Origin: Cervus elaphus | Lineage: Eukaryota > Chordata > Mammalia > Artiodactyla > Cervidae | Assembly (NCBI RefSeq): GCF_910594005.1 | Contig: NC_057820.1 | Coordinates: forward strand, 935,001 to 999,000 | Length of the DNA stretch: 64,000 nucleotides | Reading direction: 5' to 3' | In this document: positions 21,063 through 32,833 of the stretch, one piece after another | Position numbering within the stretch: position 1 is the stretch's first letter | Layout of the letters: the number at the start of each line of letters is the position of its first letter | Notes under the pieces: model-generated | What the model was told of the DNA's origin: nothing | Databases searched by the model: none | Seen by the model: only the letters and a program-made list of their open reading frames with translations | Translations under genes and position numbers: made by a program

Positions 21063-23440
21063 GGTCCAGGGCCTGGGCCCTCCTTCGGTGCCAAGAGGCC
21101 CCGGGCTTCTGGAGCATCAGGTTTCGGGAGGCCTGGGCTACTGCAGGCGCTGAGCTAACCCACACACGTGTGTTTTGGTTCTAAAGATGAGCAATCCATT
21201 TCCAAGGATGCTCTGGACTCCGTGCCTGTTGTTGGCAAAGAGAAACCGTCACACACACACGGGGCCACGAGCAATTCCACCGGCTCCACACGGTGAACAA
21301 ACTCTCCCCCTAAGACCCTCCCACATGTAAACGACCTCACGAGCTTTCTCCTGGAAAACCTAATAAAAGCTGTGGTCTGATCGCAGGACGGAGGGTGGAC
21401 AGGGTGGGAAACAGCGAGGGCGGCCCGCCCCCCCCGCCCCACGGCTCCAAACAGGTGCCAGATGGAGGAGGCCAGACGGCCACACTCTGGACACAAGGAG
21501 CTGCTGGGAAACCGAGGCCTCGGCCAGCGGCGGGGAGACCCCGGGGATGACCTGGCCGTTGAGCGCTGACCACAGCAGTTAAACACCCCTCCCCCACCGC
21601 ACCCAGCCAGCGAGGGCCCTGCCCCCAACTGAAGCTGGCGGTCTCTCCCAGGCAGGCGGAGTGGGGGTCTGCATCTCGGGGGTCGCAGAGACAAGGAGCT
21701 GGCAGCGGGGCCCAGGCCCCCCGGATGCTGATGGGAAGGGCCCTGAGCCTGCGGCTGGTCACCCACCCCGGTCCCCTCGCGTGGCCACCGCCACCTGTGG
21801 GCACTGCCAGGGCCACCAGCCCGAGAAGCCGCAGACAGAGGCGGAGAGACAGGCAAACCCCCGCGACGGGAGGAAACAGAGGACGCGGGAGGAAGAAGGC
21901 ACCGCAGCTACAAAACGCAATCAGGAAGCACTGATGGAAGTAAGAGCTCTCAGAGACTGAGCCGCAAGCGGAGATGGGGCTCGGGAGTCTGCAGACTCTG
22001 GTTCCCACCCGCCACGGGGCCTGGAGACCCCCTTCCCCGAGGCTGCCCAGGGCTCGGCAGGGGCCCAGGACCCACCTCCAACCAGCTGGTCACCATCTGG
22101 GCAGCTTCACTGCCCCGAAGCCTGGTGCACAGCCCCCTCCCCATGGGAAGCACTCCAGGGACCTTGCGCGGATCGCGAGGGGCACTCACCGTCACAAAAC
22201 CCGTGGACAGATTCAGGGAGAAGTCGCCTGAAGACTTCCACAGGTGCTGGGATGCCCTCTAATCCTAAAACACGTGCGAGCACGCTCTCGGCGGGTCTCA
22301 ACAGGCCCCCTGAAGGACTTGGAAACAGCGCCCCAAGGCCAGCGTCGCTGCAGGCGGGGAGAGGGAGGCATCCTGGTGCGAACAGGGTGCACCCTCTGGT
22401 AGAGAAGAGACGGGGGCCTCCAGGGCGCAGGGTCCTCTCTCCAGCAGGAGCATGTGCGCACGGAGGTCATGAGCTTGCCCACCACAGGCATCGACCGCCA
22501 CCAGGGCTGGTTCCAGGCCAGGAGAGGCGCTTGCTGTCCTCAGCATCTGCGTCGGCGCAGTTCAGTCTGAAGCCCATCCACGGGGTCCTTAGCCCCTGGC
22601 ACGCTCAGCCCTGACGGCACCCCCAGGGCTCCCGCACAGGGTGACCACCTCTTGCAACACAGTCGGGGCCCTGAGGCTCTGACAGGTGGGACAGGGCCAG
22701 CGGGTCCCCAGGGTGTGGCTCTGCAGCAGGAGTGGCCCCATTTCAGTGTGTTTCGGACTCAAGAGCCAGACCAGAGCCGGCCACACCGTGCCCACACCCC
22801 AGTCCCCAGCCCACAGGTGGCAGCAGCCACAGAACACTTGCCCTGCTTCGCCCCCCAAGGCCCCCTGGGCCCCACCCAGAGCCCCTCGTGGGAGAGGGGC
22901 TTCACCAGGGCCCGACCTGGGACAGGCCAGCCCTGCTGCAACCTCACCAGCCCCCGACAGCCACGACACCGCCCCTGCCCGCCGAGCTGGCCGCCCAAGT
23001 CTCTCAAACCATCCTGGTAGCTCACAGCACACTCAGCCCTAGAAAGGGAACAGCAGCAATGACAAGTATGAAATAAATAGCAAAACTACTAGTATTTGAA
23101 AAACAGGCCTCACGGTCCTTGGAGAGATGCTGGGTGTCCAGGGCTGGGCGGGGAGAGGACCGGAGGTGGACGGGGCTTCTCCGGGCACCCAACTGTCAGG
23201 GCAGGTGAGAGGGTGGGACAGGGTCCCAGGCAGGCGCCAAGAGAACGAGGCAAGCAGAGCATACTCCACAGAGGAAATACGGTCCACGAACCCAGACTGA
23301 GAAAAAACTGAGAAAAGAAGGAAAAGGTGGGGGAGGAGAGGAGGTTCTTCCTTTTGGGAAAATGCCAACTCAGAAACACCGACGGAAGGACGGAATTTTT
23401 TAAGTCACCACCTGACAAATGTCCCGTAATGCTTCAGGCA
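21063..23440 (-). other. FAM53A: FAM53A intron 1 / 5' leader, left part
   Basis: Sequence between the FAM53A start exon and the BovB element. I could not place the non-coding first exon. GC-rich and without recognised repeats. Confidence 0.5.
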
Positions 23441-23445
23441 AAAAC

Positions 23446-24625
23446 AAGCTGGGTTTAGAAAAGGCAGAGGAACCAGAGATCAAATTGCCAACATCCGTTG
23501 GATCATAAAAAAGCAAGGCAATTCCAGAAAAACATCTGTTTCATTGACTACGCTAAAGTCTTTGACTGTGTGGATCACAACAAACAATAGAAAATTTTTC
23601 AAGAGATGGGCATACCAGACCACCTGACCTGCCTCTTGAGAAGCCTGTATGCAGGTCAAGAAGCAACAGTTAGAAGTGGACATGGAACAACAAACTGGTT
23701 CCAAATAGAAAAAGGAGTATGTCAGGCTGTATATTGTCACCCTGCTTATTTAACTTATATGCAGAGTACATCATGAGAAACGCTGGGCTGGATGAAGCAC
23801 AACCTGGAATCAAGATTGCCGGGAGAAATATCAACAACCTCAGATATGCAGATGACACCACCCTTATGGCAGAAAGTGAAGAAGAAGTAAAGAGCCTCTT
23901 GATGAAAGTGAAAGAGGAGAGTGAAAAAGTTGGCTTAAAGCTCAACATTCAGAAAACTAAGATCATGGCATCTGGTCCCATCACTTCATGGCAAATAGAT
24001 TGGGAAACAGTGGAAACAGTGGCTGACTATTCTTCTGGGCTCCAAAATCACTGCAGATGGTGACTGCAGCCATGAAATTAAAAGATGCTTACTCCTTGGA
24101 AGGAAAGTTATGACCAACCTAGACAACATATTAAAAAACAGAGACATTACTTTGCCAACAAAGGTCCGTCTAGTCAAAGCTATGGTTTTTCCAGTAGTCA
24201 TGTATGGATGTGAGAGTTGGACTATAAAGAAAGCTGAGCGCCGAAGAATTGATGCTTTTCAACTGTGGTGTTGGAGAAGACTCTTGAGAGTCTCTTGGAC
24301 TACAAGGAGATCCAACCAGTCCATCATAAAGGAGATGAGTCCTGGGTGTTCATTGGATGGACTGATGTTGAAGCTGAAACTCCAATACCTGGGCCACCTG
24401 ATGTGAAGAGCTGACTCATTTAAAAAGACCCTGATGCTGGGAAAAATTGAGGGCAGGAGGAGAAGGGGACGACAGAGGATGAGATGGTTGGATGGCATCA
24501 CCAATTCAATGGACATGGATTTGGGTGGACTCCGGGAGTTGGTGATGGACAGGGTGGCCTGGCATGCTGCGGTTCATGGGGTCGCAAAGAGTTGGACACA
24601 ACTGAGCAACTGAACTGAACTGAAC
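23446..24625 (+). mobile_element. BovB LINE, 3' portion with RT-domain frame
   Basis: The 5'-truncated non-LTR retrotransposon starts at AGCTGGGTTTAGAAAAGGCAG. The frame at 23719-24063 contains ILSPCLFNLYAEYIMR and LRYADDTTLMAES (the YADD catalytic motif of reverse transcriptase). A second frame (24110-24406) carries the WTIKKAERRRIDAFQLWCWRR region. Frameshifts and truncation make it inactive. It ends in (ACTGA)n. It lies in FAM53A intron 1. Confidence 0.95.
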
Positions 24626-24893
24626 TGATGGGACTGGATGCCATGATCTTAGTTTTCTGAATGTTGAGCTTTAAGCCAACTTTTTCACTCTCCTCTTTCA
24701 CTTTCATCAAGAGGCTCTTTACTTCTTCTTCACTTTCTGCCATAAGGGTGGTGTCATCTGCATATCTGAGGTTATTGATATTCCTCCCGGCAATCTTGAT
24801 TTGTTTGTGCTTCTTCCAGCCCAGCGTTTCTCATGATGTACTCTGCATATAAGTTAAATAAGCAGGGTGACAATACACAGCCTTGACAATATA
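24626..24893 (-). mobile_element. BovB LINE RT fragment, inverted copy
   Basis: The minus strand repeats the YADD-containing segment present on the plus strand at about 23727-23985, with only a few differences. It abuts the (ACTGA)n tail of the preceding BovB and is cut at CATCCAGTCCCATC, internal to the element. Confidence 0.95.
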
Positions 24894-25400
24894 CACTTGT
24901 TCCTAAACAAGTGCATTTCAATTTCAGTTGGGGGGGGGGGGTGGTGGTAATATTCTAGAACTTCAAAATCAAGCTGTTTTCCTGCCTTCTACTGCCAGTG
25001 GGCGAGTCTGTGCTTCTCTCTCCAGACCTGTTTTCAATGAGGACACACTCCAGACGGTCAGAGGAAGAAGCCACATCTAAAAGCTCAATTAAATTTTTAA
25101 ATACTGTGAAGCTGAAGCCATTCTTGAAGTCAAACTAACTTCTCTTGCACTAACTTCTCAACACTGAAAGATCATCATAAACTCAACTAAGTACTGAGTA
25201 ACGGAGTTAAAAAGAAAAGTACTATAAAATTGTGGACACTTGAGAGTCAAGGAGAAGGTAACCCATGATCAAAGGCAAACAACTGGTCAACTGAACACAG
25301 ACTAACTTCAGACCTGCGAGTGTACTTAGAGCAAGGGGGAAATGAAGTAGAAATTAAGAAAAACACCATCCCCCTAACACACGTCTGCACTCCCAGTAAA
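24894..25400 (-). other. FAM53A: FAM53A intron 1, right part, with a G13 run
   Basis: AT-rich unique-looking sequence. A run of about 13 G lies near 24930. Nothing else recognised. Confidence 0.5.
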
Positions 25401-25539
25401 AGTCCTAAAGAGACTTAGAACCCTTGTTCTTGGCAGAGAAAGCGGCTTGGAAACCCACTTCCAGTCAGTCGCGTTCCACAGGTCCCCAGGAGGGTCTGGC
25501 CTCCCTGGTCCAGCGGGCCCACCTTTGGGCCCTCTTAAG

Positions 25540-26720
25540 GCACAGTCGATCGCGTCCAACTTCTTGCTTCTCTCGCTGCCAGAGGACAGGCGCGGGAGGA
25601 GCCCTGGGAGCGGCTCAGGCGCGGGTCTGGGCGCTGGGAGGAGACAGCTCGCAAAGGCGGCACCCAAAGTCGCTTTGGCGAGTGGCAGCGCGCCCCAGGC
25701 GGGGCCCCTTACAGCCGAAGGGCGGGCGGACTGCACGGGGCCCGCCGGCTCTCGGGGCGCCCGACTCCTGGGCAGCAGGGGTCCCGGGGCTCAGGAGCCC
25801 CAAGGCCAGGGACTCCTGGGGCTCACGGAGATCCCAGGGTGCTCAGAGCTCTCGAGACACAAGGGTCCCGAGATTTGTGGGGCTCGGAGGGCCCTAGGGT
25901 GAGCGAGGTCTTGGGGTGCAGGGGGCTTGGGGGGTCCCGGGGTCCGGACTGATTCGGGGGCGGTGCGCGCAGCAGGAGTCCCAACCCCGGGCCGCGAGCC
26001 TCCAGTCCCGGCGCCCCCAGGGAACAGCCGCACAAACGCCGGGCACCGACGCGTGCGGAGCTCCCGGGCCACGCTGAGGCCGGAGCCTGAGCGCGGCCGG
26101 GCGGGACAAGGGCGGGAGGCCCTGGCCGTCAGGCCCCGCTCTTCCCTCAAAGGAAGTGGCACCTCAGCGCCCACGCGACAGTCTGCTGGCAGCCGTGCGG
26201 CTCCGAGCCCCTGAGGGGCGGGGCCTGTGTTAGGGGCGGAACCCCCGTCTGCGGGTGGGCGGGGCTGGTGCGTCGGTGGGCGGGGTTTGTGAAGCTGATG
26301 TTCTGCCTTGTGGGGGGGGCTTTATGCCGATGGGCGGGGCCTGTGCAGACCCGGGTGCGTTTCCGCGGCGAGCCAGCGAACAGCGCTTGCGCAACCCTGG
26401 CGCCGCCTGCCCAGTCGGAGCCCCACCAGCCTATGTGGCTGCGAGCGGTGGGTATCGGTCCCCCTTCCGGACCGCGAGGCTCGCCGGTGACGGCGATCTG
26501 AGGCGGCGCGGGGCACGCTTGGCTCGAGGTCGGCGACCTGCCCAGCGCGAAGGGCCCGGGCCCGCTGGCGGCCCGGCCGGCCGTTCGGGGTCCCTACTGG
26601 CCCTGAGCGCTGGCCCGCCGTCGCCGCTCTCGCTGCCCCTGCCTGGGTCTGGCTGTGCGGCCTTGGGCAGGCCTCCTGCTCTCTCGGGTCTCTCCGCGGC
26701 TCCGCCCTGTGCGGTCTGCG
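25540..26720. promoter_or_regulatory. FAM53A: CpG island, probable FAM53A promoter
   Basis: Dense CpG over more than 1 kb, 9 kb beyond the SLBP 3' end and upstream of the minus-strand FAM53A exons. That is the position expected for the FAM53A promoter. Between 26216 and 26345 at least four GGGCGGGGC/T GC boxes recur about 30-50 bp apart. I cannot fix the start site, and transcription in the plus direction is also possible. Confidence 0.6.
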
Positions 26721-27002
26721 GCATAGGCCCCGAGGCCATGGTCCAAGGCTCCTGGCTGGAAAGAAGGCTGGGCACTCGTCCATCTGAACCCAGTGGCAGC
26801 TATGATCGGACCTGGGAGGGGTTTCCAGATGAGGCTGGCTGTCAGCGGTCCTGCCCTTAGAAGGGGCCCTGCTCCACCTTTTCTAGCCTTCCATCCTGGG
26901 GGGCGGCTGGGATACTCACCCAGACACACAGACCCACTGGACCCAGCAGCAGACAGGGCCCTGGCACCCCAGCTCAGGGGGCAGCTCTGAGGCTAGGAGC
27001 TT
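26721..27002. other. Unassigned sequence beyond the CpG island
   Basis: No feature recognised. Confidence 0.3.
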
Positions 27003-27203
27003 GCGTGAAAGTGAAAGTCACTCAGTCGTGCCCAACTCTTTGCGACCCCATGGACTCTATACAGTCCATGGAATTCTCCAGGACAGATTACTGGAGTCGG
27101 TAGCCTTTCCCTTCTCCAGGGGGTCTTCCCAACCCTGGGATCAAACCCAGGTCTCCCGCAGTGCAGGTGGATTCTTTACCAGCTGAGCCGCAAGGGAAGT
27201 CCG
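27003..27203 (-). mobile_element. Bov-tA SINE
   Basis: Reversed element: GTGAAAGTGAAAGTCACTCAG at its tail side and GCTGAGCCGCAAGGGAAGTC at its head side. Confidence 0.95.
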
Positions 27204-29220
27204 TTTGTTTCAAATGAAATGGCTCATTAAAAGGGTGCAGACGGGGGTCACTGGGCCTGGAGAGGCCTTCGGGACCGTGTGGTCCAGAGGCCTCCCATCT
27301 GAGTTCCCAGGCTCTGAGCTTCCTGCAGGTGGTGAGAAGGTGTCTGATGGAAAAGAGCCCCCTGCCACCTGTGTGCTGACTCGGCCTGGGGGCAGGGAGA
27401 AATTGAAGAGGAAGCTCCAGCTGACCAGGGCCTGCTGTGGACCCTGAGGCCAGACAATGCATGACAGGGATGGGGTGGAGGCTCTTTTAGATAGGACGAG
27501 GGGGATGGATGGAGGCTGGGGGACAGGATAGCTGGTGAGGGGCTGGGCCAGGGGGATGGATGGAGGCTGGGGGACAGGCACTGTGATGCAGGTGCCCAGG
27601 CCATCCACGCCAGGCTGGCAAAGCTGCAGTTGTCCACACCACCGGCCTCTAATCTAAGAGTCAGACGGTGCTGGCCAGGTTCCCCAGGACCAGTAGCTCT
27701 GTGATCCAGGTCAGAGCAAGACTCAGACCCCTGGGGGTACCTGTGCAGAGGAGGGAAGCTGGGTCTTTTTTCTAATCCATCTGGACCCATAATGACCACC
27801 TCAAGTCACCAAGGTCCCACTTCACAGAATAGAAACCCGGGGGAGGTTGTGAAACTCAAGCTGGAGGTGGGTCTGGAAACCCGCCACTCGGAGCCAGGGT
27901 CCAAGTCCTCCTCGGGCCCAGCACCAGCTTTGACAGCCTCGGGGGCCGGGTGGGAGGTGGGCAGTGGTCTGGATGCACTGGGTTCAGCAAGCCCAGCGTC
28001 AGTTCCTGGTGCCACTGCTGCCCTCAGGCACCTGGCAGCCTGGGGCCTCCCTCCTGGATATACCGCCCTTTGAGCTCAGGGCTCCAGGCAGAAAGTGCCC
28101 TGTGCTCTAGGGGGGTGGGCCTGGGAACTTGGGGACCAAAATTGTGGGGCAGTGCTCTTGGGGCAAGACCCTTCCTCCAGGGCAGGAGGGTCCACAGGCC
28201 AGTGGGTGAGAGCCGTCACAGTGGACGGGCAGTGGGGGTGACCACCGGGGAACAGCGGGAGCCCGGACTTGGTCTGGACCCCACGGGGCAGCCTGCAGGG
28301 CTCTCTGTGCTCGGGCCGGTGAGGCCCAGGGTGCAGGGCTGAGAGTCACGGCCGAGAAGCCTGGCCGGGGGACCGCAGAGCCCCTGGGGAGCCTGGCCAG
28401 GACTACCTGCCTCATGATGGCCGCCTGGACCATCAGGTGAGGGTGCAGAGACGGGTCTGCCGGGGCCTCGGGCAGGAGCGGACTCCCAGCTGGGAGGAGC
28501 TCCGCTCATGGAGGTGGCTCCAGGCCGACCTGTGTGTAACACGGCATCTGGGGGAGCAAGGAGCCAGTGTCCAAGGAGGCCTCTGCTGCTTCAGCCAGGC
28601 TGCACTGGTCATAGCCCAGCAACCCAGGCAGCACCCCAGACCCCTCAGGACATGGCCCACCTGCCCCGAACAGGACGCCCCCGTGTCACCACTCGAGGCT
28701 GGTGTAAAAGTGACTGTCCGTGTCCGCTCGCAGGGTCCCTGGGTGCCCAGACATTTGGGCAAACATTGTGCCCTTAGGATTGCTGGGAGCGTGTTTCTAG
28801 ATGACACTGACATCCAAATGGTGGACTTTAGACACAGTCAAGCGAGCGCACAAATGCACACACAGGCACACCCCCGTCCCCCCAGGTGCACTGCTGGCTC
28901 TGTCTGTCTGGGAGCCCTGGCCAGCACAGTGGGTTTGTCAGGACCAGGCTCCTCCCACCCCTTGCTCTGCCTGTTCAACGGAAGGCTCTACCTCCTGCTA
29001 CAAGGCAGCTGCCAGGCTCCCCTCATCCCCTCTGCATTCCGGCCATAGGGAAGTGGTGCCCTTAGGGAACTGCAGGGCACCCCTTCCCTTTAGGGCAGAA
29101 CCTGAAGTGGGTCATAGACCTCTGGGCTGGACCGAGTCACATGGCCACAGCTACTGAGGAAATGTCGCCTTGAGCTAAAAATTCAGTCACCTGGGGAGAA
29201 CGGGAGAAGGCTGAGCAACA
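27204..29220. other. Intergenic DNA between FAM53A and SLBP
   Basis: No gene or interspersed repeat recognised. A GGGGGATGGATGGAGGCTGG motif is duplicated (about 27500 and 27553). Confidence 0.4.
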
Positions 29221-29221
29221 G

Positions 29222-29312
29222 GCTGCGTTCTAGATGGGACAGGGGGCCACGTCCTAGACGGGGACAGCGGGCTACATCCTAGACAGGGACAGCAGGTCGC
29301 GTTCTAGATGGG
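29222..29312. repeat. 28-30 bp minisatellite
   Basis: Three to four imperfect copies of TCTAGATGGGACAGNGGNC/ACGTCCTAGACGGGGACAGC. Confidence 0.75.
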
Positions 29313-29754
29313 GCTGCCCACCAGCACTGGCTCACGAGGAAGCCACGGTCACCCAGCCTCCTTGGTGATAGTCCCAGCACTCAGGCTAGTCTGAGGCCTT
29401 GAGTCAAGGACCAGGAAGGAGGACACCCCTGCCCCCACCTGGCGCCGGCCGTCCTGAGGCTGTGACCACAGGGCCGGGCTGCCCGCTGCCTGCCCCCTGG
29501 AGGGGTGCCTGCCTGGGCGACGGTGGCCCCATACCACAGAGCCTGGGCTGGCAGACCTGCAGCCTCACCTCCTCTTCTTGAAGCCTTCAAAGGGGTACTC
29601 GCAGTTCGGGGATCTCCCAGCCTGCATACCGCCTTGTCCTCCGCTACAGGCGCATCCCGGAACCCAGGAGGCGTGATGGATGCGGCCATGCAGATCTGAA
29701 TGTTGGAGCAGCCCAGCAGGAGGAGCAGGCCCGCACGTCCCGACCCCGGGGACA
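29313..29754. other. Unassigned intergenic sequence
   Basis: No feature recognised. Confidence 0.35.
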
Positions 29755-30712
29755 AAAAAAGTCAAAACAAAACATATGTAGAAAACAAAAACAATTAAAA
29801 AATGTAAAAGTATGATAGTCTAATATGCTTTCTGATATAATGTGCTTTTTTCAAGATGACCAAAGAATCTTTTTTTTTCTTTTAAAGTCCAGTCATTTCA
29901 CCAGAGGTGTCTCTGTGTCGGTCATTCTGAGCCAAGACACCCAGGAGCATGGCATGCTCTTCAGGATGTTTCAGCTCTCTCGTGTTCCAGGAAAATCATC
30001 ATGAGCACTCACCCCACCAGGGTAACGTTTTGCAGAACCCCAGCGCAGGGTCGTGACCAGCGACCCGTCTGTGCTGTGGGTGCCCTGGGGCCCAGCTCTG
30101 CCTGCAGCAGGACCTCTGCGTCCTCCAGGAGCGTTTGCACATGGGGTCCTCGTGAACAGGCGTTCTCCAGGAGCACCGTGCTGGCTCCAGTGGTAGCTGC
30201 TGGGTTTGAGGGGAGGTCTGAGTACTTTCCAGAGCAGCTGCACCGTCTCTCCGCCTCCAGCCGGCCGTGCGTCCCCGCGTTGACCTCAGGCACCTACGGC
30301 CAACTGATCCTTAGCTGGCTCCCGCCGCGGGTCGTCAGCCAGCCGCCCTGGGCGTTTCCCCACGTGCTCTGCTGTCACCTGCGTGTGGTCTCCAGTGCGA
30401 TCCCTCCCTCCTCACGCCCCGGCCCGTCCTCCAGTTGGATCGCTTCTTACTGTGAGTTTGGGGGGTTCTCTGCACATCTGAGGCAAGCCCATCATGTCCG
30501 TGCTTGGCAGTCATCTTTTCTGAGTCTGCGGCTGGTCTTGCCACCAGGTTTTGCCCAGATCAAGTCTTTCATCCTCACGAGGTCCCGTTTAACAATTTTC
30601 CATTTAACGGAGCGTGCTCTTGGTGTCCAGCCTAAGCACTGCCTGGACCTAGAATCCCATTTTCTACAAGTTCTATATTTTTGCACTTTTACACTTAACT
30701 CAGATCCATTTT
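29755..30712 (-). mobile_element. GC-shifted L1 ORF2 fossil
   Basis: On the minus strand, GACACCAAGAGCACGCTCCG, AATGGAAAATTGTTAAACGG and GAGGATGAAAGACTTGATC follow the L1 ORF2 block normally rich in A (ggacaccaaaagca...aaaattgataaa...). Many sites have moved from A/T to G/C. Boundaries are approximate. Confidence 0.5.
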
Positions 30713-30832
30713 TTTTTTCTATTTGATTGTGCCGGGGGTCATGCAGGATCTTAGTTGCCTGACCAGGGGTCGAACACAGACCCCCTGCACTGGGAGAAAG
30801 GAGTCTTAGCCAGTGGACCACTAAGGAAGTCC
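30713..30832 (-). mobile_element. CHR-type SINE
   Basis: Poly-T at the left (tail), GTCGAACACAGACCCCCTGC reversed B box, and CCACTAAGGAAGTCCT reversed head. Confidence 0.8.
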
Positions 30833-32085
30833 TGAGGCCTGTTTGAAGCCGACTTCTGTGTAACATGCAGCTGAGGTGCCAGCAGACGTCCGGCTACCCA
30901 GCCAGGGCCTCTCACATGTGGGTTTGGCTGTGGCTCCAACAGCCCTGCTTCTTGAGGGCACGCTGGATGGCAACTTGCTCCTGCCTAACTGGAGTGACAG
31001 GCGTCAGTGACAGGCCCCCACCACGCTGCGTCCACTCGCTCTGGCGAAGCCAGTCCACACTGTGGGGGGTGCCCGCTGACCACAGCCGTGGGCGTGGGTC
31101 CGCCCCAGGCAAGCCTTCAGATGACATCCCAGCCCCCTGAATGCAAGGACCCAGCCAAGCCGCAAAAGCTGGGGATGGTAAAGACTGTCTGCTAAGCCAG
31201 CCAGCCTGTGGCGGCTTGTCCCACAGCAGCAGGCAGCTGTCTCAGCCTCACACGCCGGCCCGTGTCGGCGGCAGGGCCCCGCTCGCCACTCCCACCCGAA
31301 GGAGGGAAGGTGGTTTCTCCACCCTTTTCTTAAAGAGCACGGCGAGCTCGCCGGTGGCCATCACACCTGGAAACCCCTGGAAATCGCACCTGCCACGTGC
31401 CCCTCATGTGGCTTGGTGCTCACTCAGGAGCACTGGGATCTGGGGGCACCCCTTCCCCGGGCAGGCTGACCAAGTCTCAGCCTCCGGGAGGCAGCTTTGT
31501 GCCCGTGTGGCAGGCGCCCACTTCCTAAAGGTCTGCATTGTTACTTTTGTTCGAGGACCACCCCGCCCTACCGGTCGGTGAGAGTTAATGGATGTGGCGC
31601 TTTTGCCAACATCTTAAACGGGGCCCTCGGCCACCAGAGCAGCTGCCGTCACGAGGTCATTAAGGTCCCGGCGTGCCCTCTCTCCTGTAATCCTCAGGGC
31701 CAGCCTGCTGGTAGGCGCTACTGCCTGGTCGCGTCCACGGGGACACGGAGGCCGTCGCACGGCTGGAGAAGGCGGAGCCGGCACGCATTCCACCTGCTGC
31801 ATGTTGACGTGCCTGCAAGTGCCGGGCGGCGGGCTCTGGGGACCCCGTACACAGCGCCTTCTGGGAGGCCAGCCATAAGGTCGGAGTGCCACTGCTGGAG
31901 CCTGTGCGTCCGCTGAGGGTTTTCCAAGAAAACTTCACAGGCATCTCCGAAGTGTGAGTTTTACAAAGTGGCTTAGACTCAGTAAAACCATATTTTTTTT
32001 ACATAAAAATTACATATTTTTATGTAATTACAAAGCAAACATTGACAACGAAGCAACAAAAGTCTGAAACAAAAAAAACCCTCAA
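30833..32085. other. Unassigned intergenic sequence
   Basis: No feature recognised. Short AT-rich patch at about 31985-32040. Confidence 0.35.
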
Positions 32086-32087
32086 GA

Positions 32088-32217
32088 CTTTGTTTTTTTT
32101 GGCTGTGCTGGGTCTTAGTTGCAGCATGTGGGATCTAGTTCTTTGACCAGGGATTGAACCCAGGTCCCCTGTATTGGGAGCACAGAGTCTTAGCCACAGA
32201 ACCGCCAGGGAAGTCCC
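32088..32217 (-). mobile_element. CHR-type SINE
   Basis: TTTTTTTTGGCTGTGCTGGG tail side and CCGCCAGGGAAGTCC head side. Confidence 0.85.
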
Positions 32218-32235
32218 CCTCAACACTCGTCCTAT

Positions 32236-32369
32236 AAAAAAAAAAAAAATTATTTATTTGTCTGTGTTGGGTCTCAGTTGCGGCATGTGGGATCTAGTTC
32301 CCCAGTGAAGGATTGAACCCAGGCCACCTGTACTGGGAGCTCAGTCTTTGGATCACCAGGGAAGTCCCC
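32236..32369 (-). mobile_element. CHR-type SINE, second of three in a row
   Basis: GTCTGTGTTGGGTCTCAGTTG followed by GGATTGAACCCAGGCCACC and GATCACCAGGGAAGTCCC. Confidence 0.85.
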
Positions 32370-32397
32370 AAGATTCTTCCTTTTCTTAAAAAAATAA

Positions 32398-32706
32398 TGT
32401 TCTATTAACGTGTTTATTTCCTCGTTGCTGCTCAGGCCCTTCTCTAGCTGCCTGGAGCAGGCGCTGCCTCCAACTGTGGTGCGCAGGCTTCTCATTGCGG
32501 TGGGTCTCCTGTCGGGGAGCACGCGTGCTCGGTCTCACGGGCATCAGCAGCTGTGGCTCCCAGGCTCCAGCGCTCAGGCTCCGGAGCTGTGGCTCTCACG
32601 GTTAGCTGCTCCCCGGCATGTGGGATCTTCCCAGACCAGAGACTGAACCTGTGTCTCCTGCATTGGCAGGCAGATTTCCTCATCACTGTGCCACCAGGGA
32701 AGCCCC
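32398..32706 (-). mobile_element. CHR-type SINE, longer copy
   Basis: Starts at the AT-rich tail, has the CTGGAGCAGGCGCTG..CAGGCTTCTCATTGC body and ends GTGCCACCAGGGAAGCCCC. Confidence 0.85.
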
Positions 32707-32720
32707 CTCTCAAGATTCTT

Positions 32721-32815
32721 TTTTTTTTTTTTTTTTGTGCAATAGAGTTTATTAAAGTATAAAAGGGATAGAGAAAGCTTCTGACATAGACATCAGAAGG
32801 GGGTAGAAAGAGTAC
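32721..32815 (-). mobile_element. Poly(A)-tailed retrocopy, probably of an endogenous-retrovirus LTR transcript end
   Basis: On the minus strand about 85 bp (..CCTTTTATACTTTAATAAACTC..) ends in about 17 A, with TTTAATAAA as polyadenylation signal. Identical 18-bp flanks (32703-32720 and 32816-32833, CCCCCTCTCAAGATTCTT) are target-site duplications. The body resembles the R-region end of a bovine endogenous-retrovirus LTR from memory; that identity is uncertain. Confidence 0.7.
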
Positions 32816-32833
32816 CCCCCTCTCAAGATTCTT

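Noticed and set aside
23719..24406. Reverse-transcriptase-like frames as a host gene
   Set aside because: YADD and flanking residues identify a truncated BovB LINE with frameshifts.
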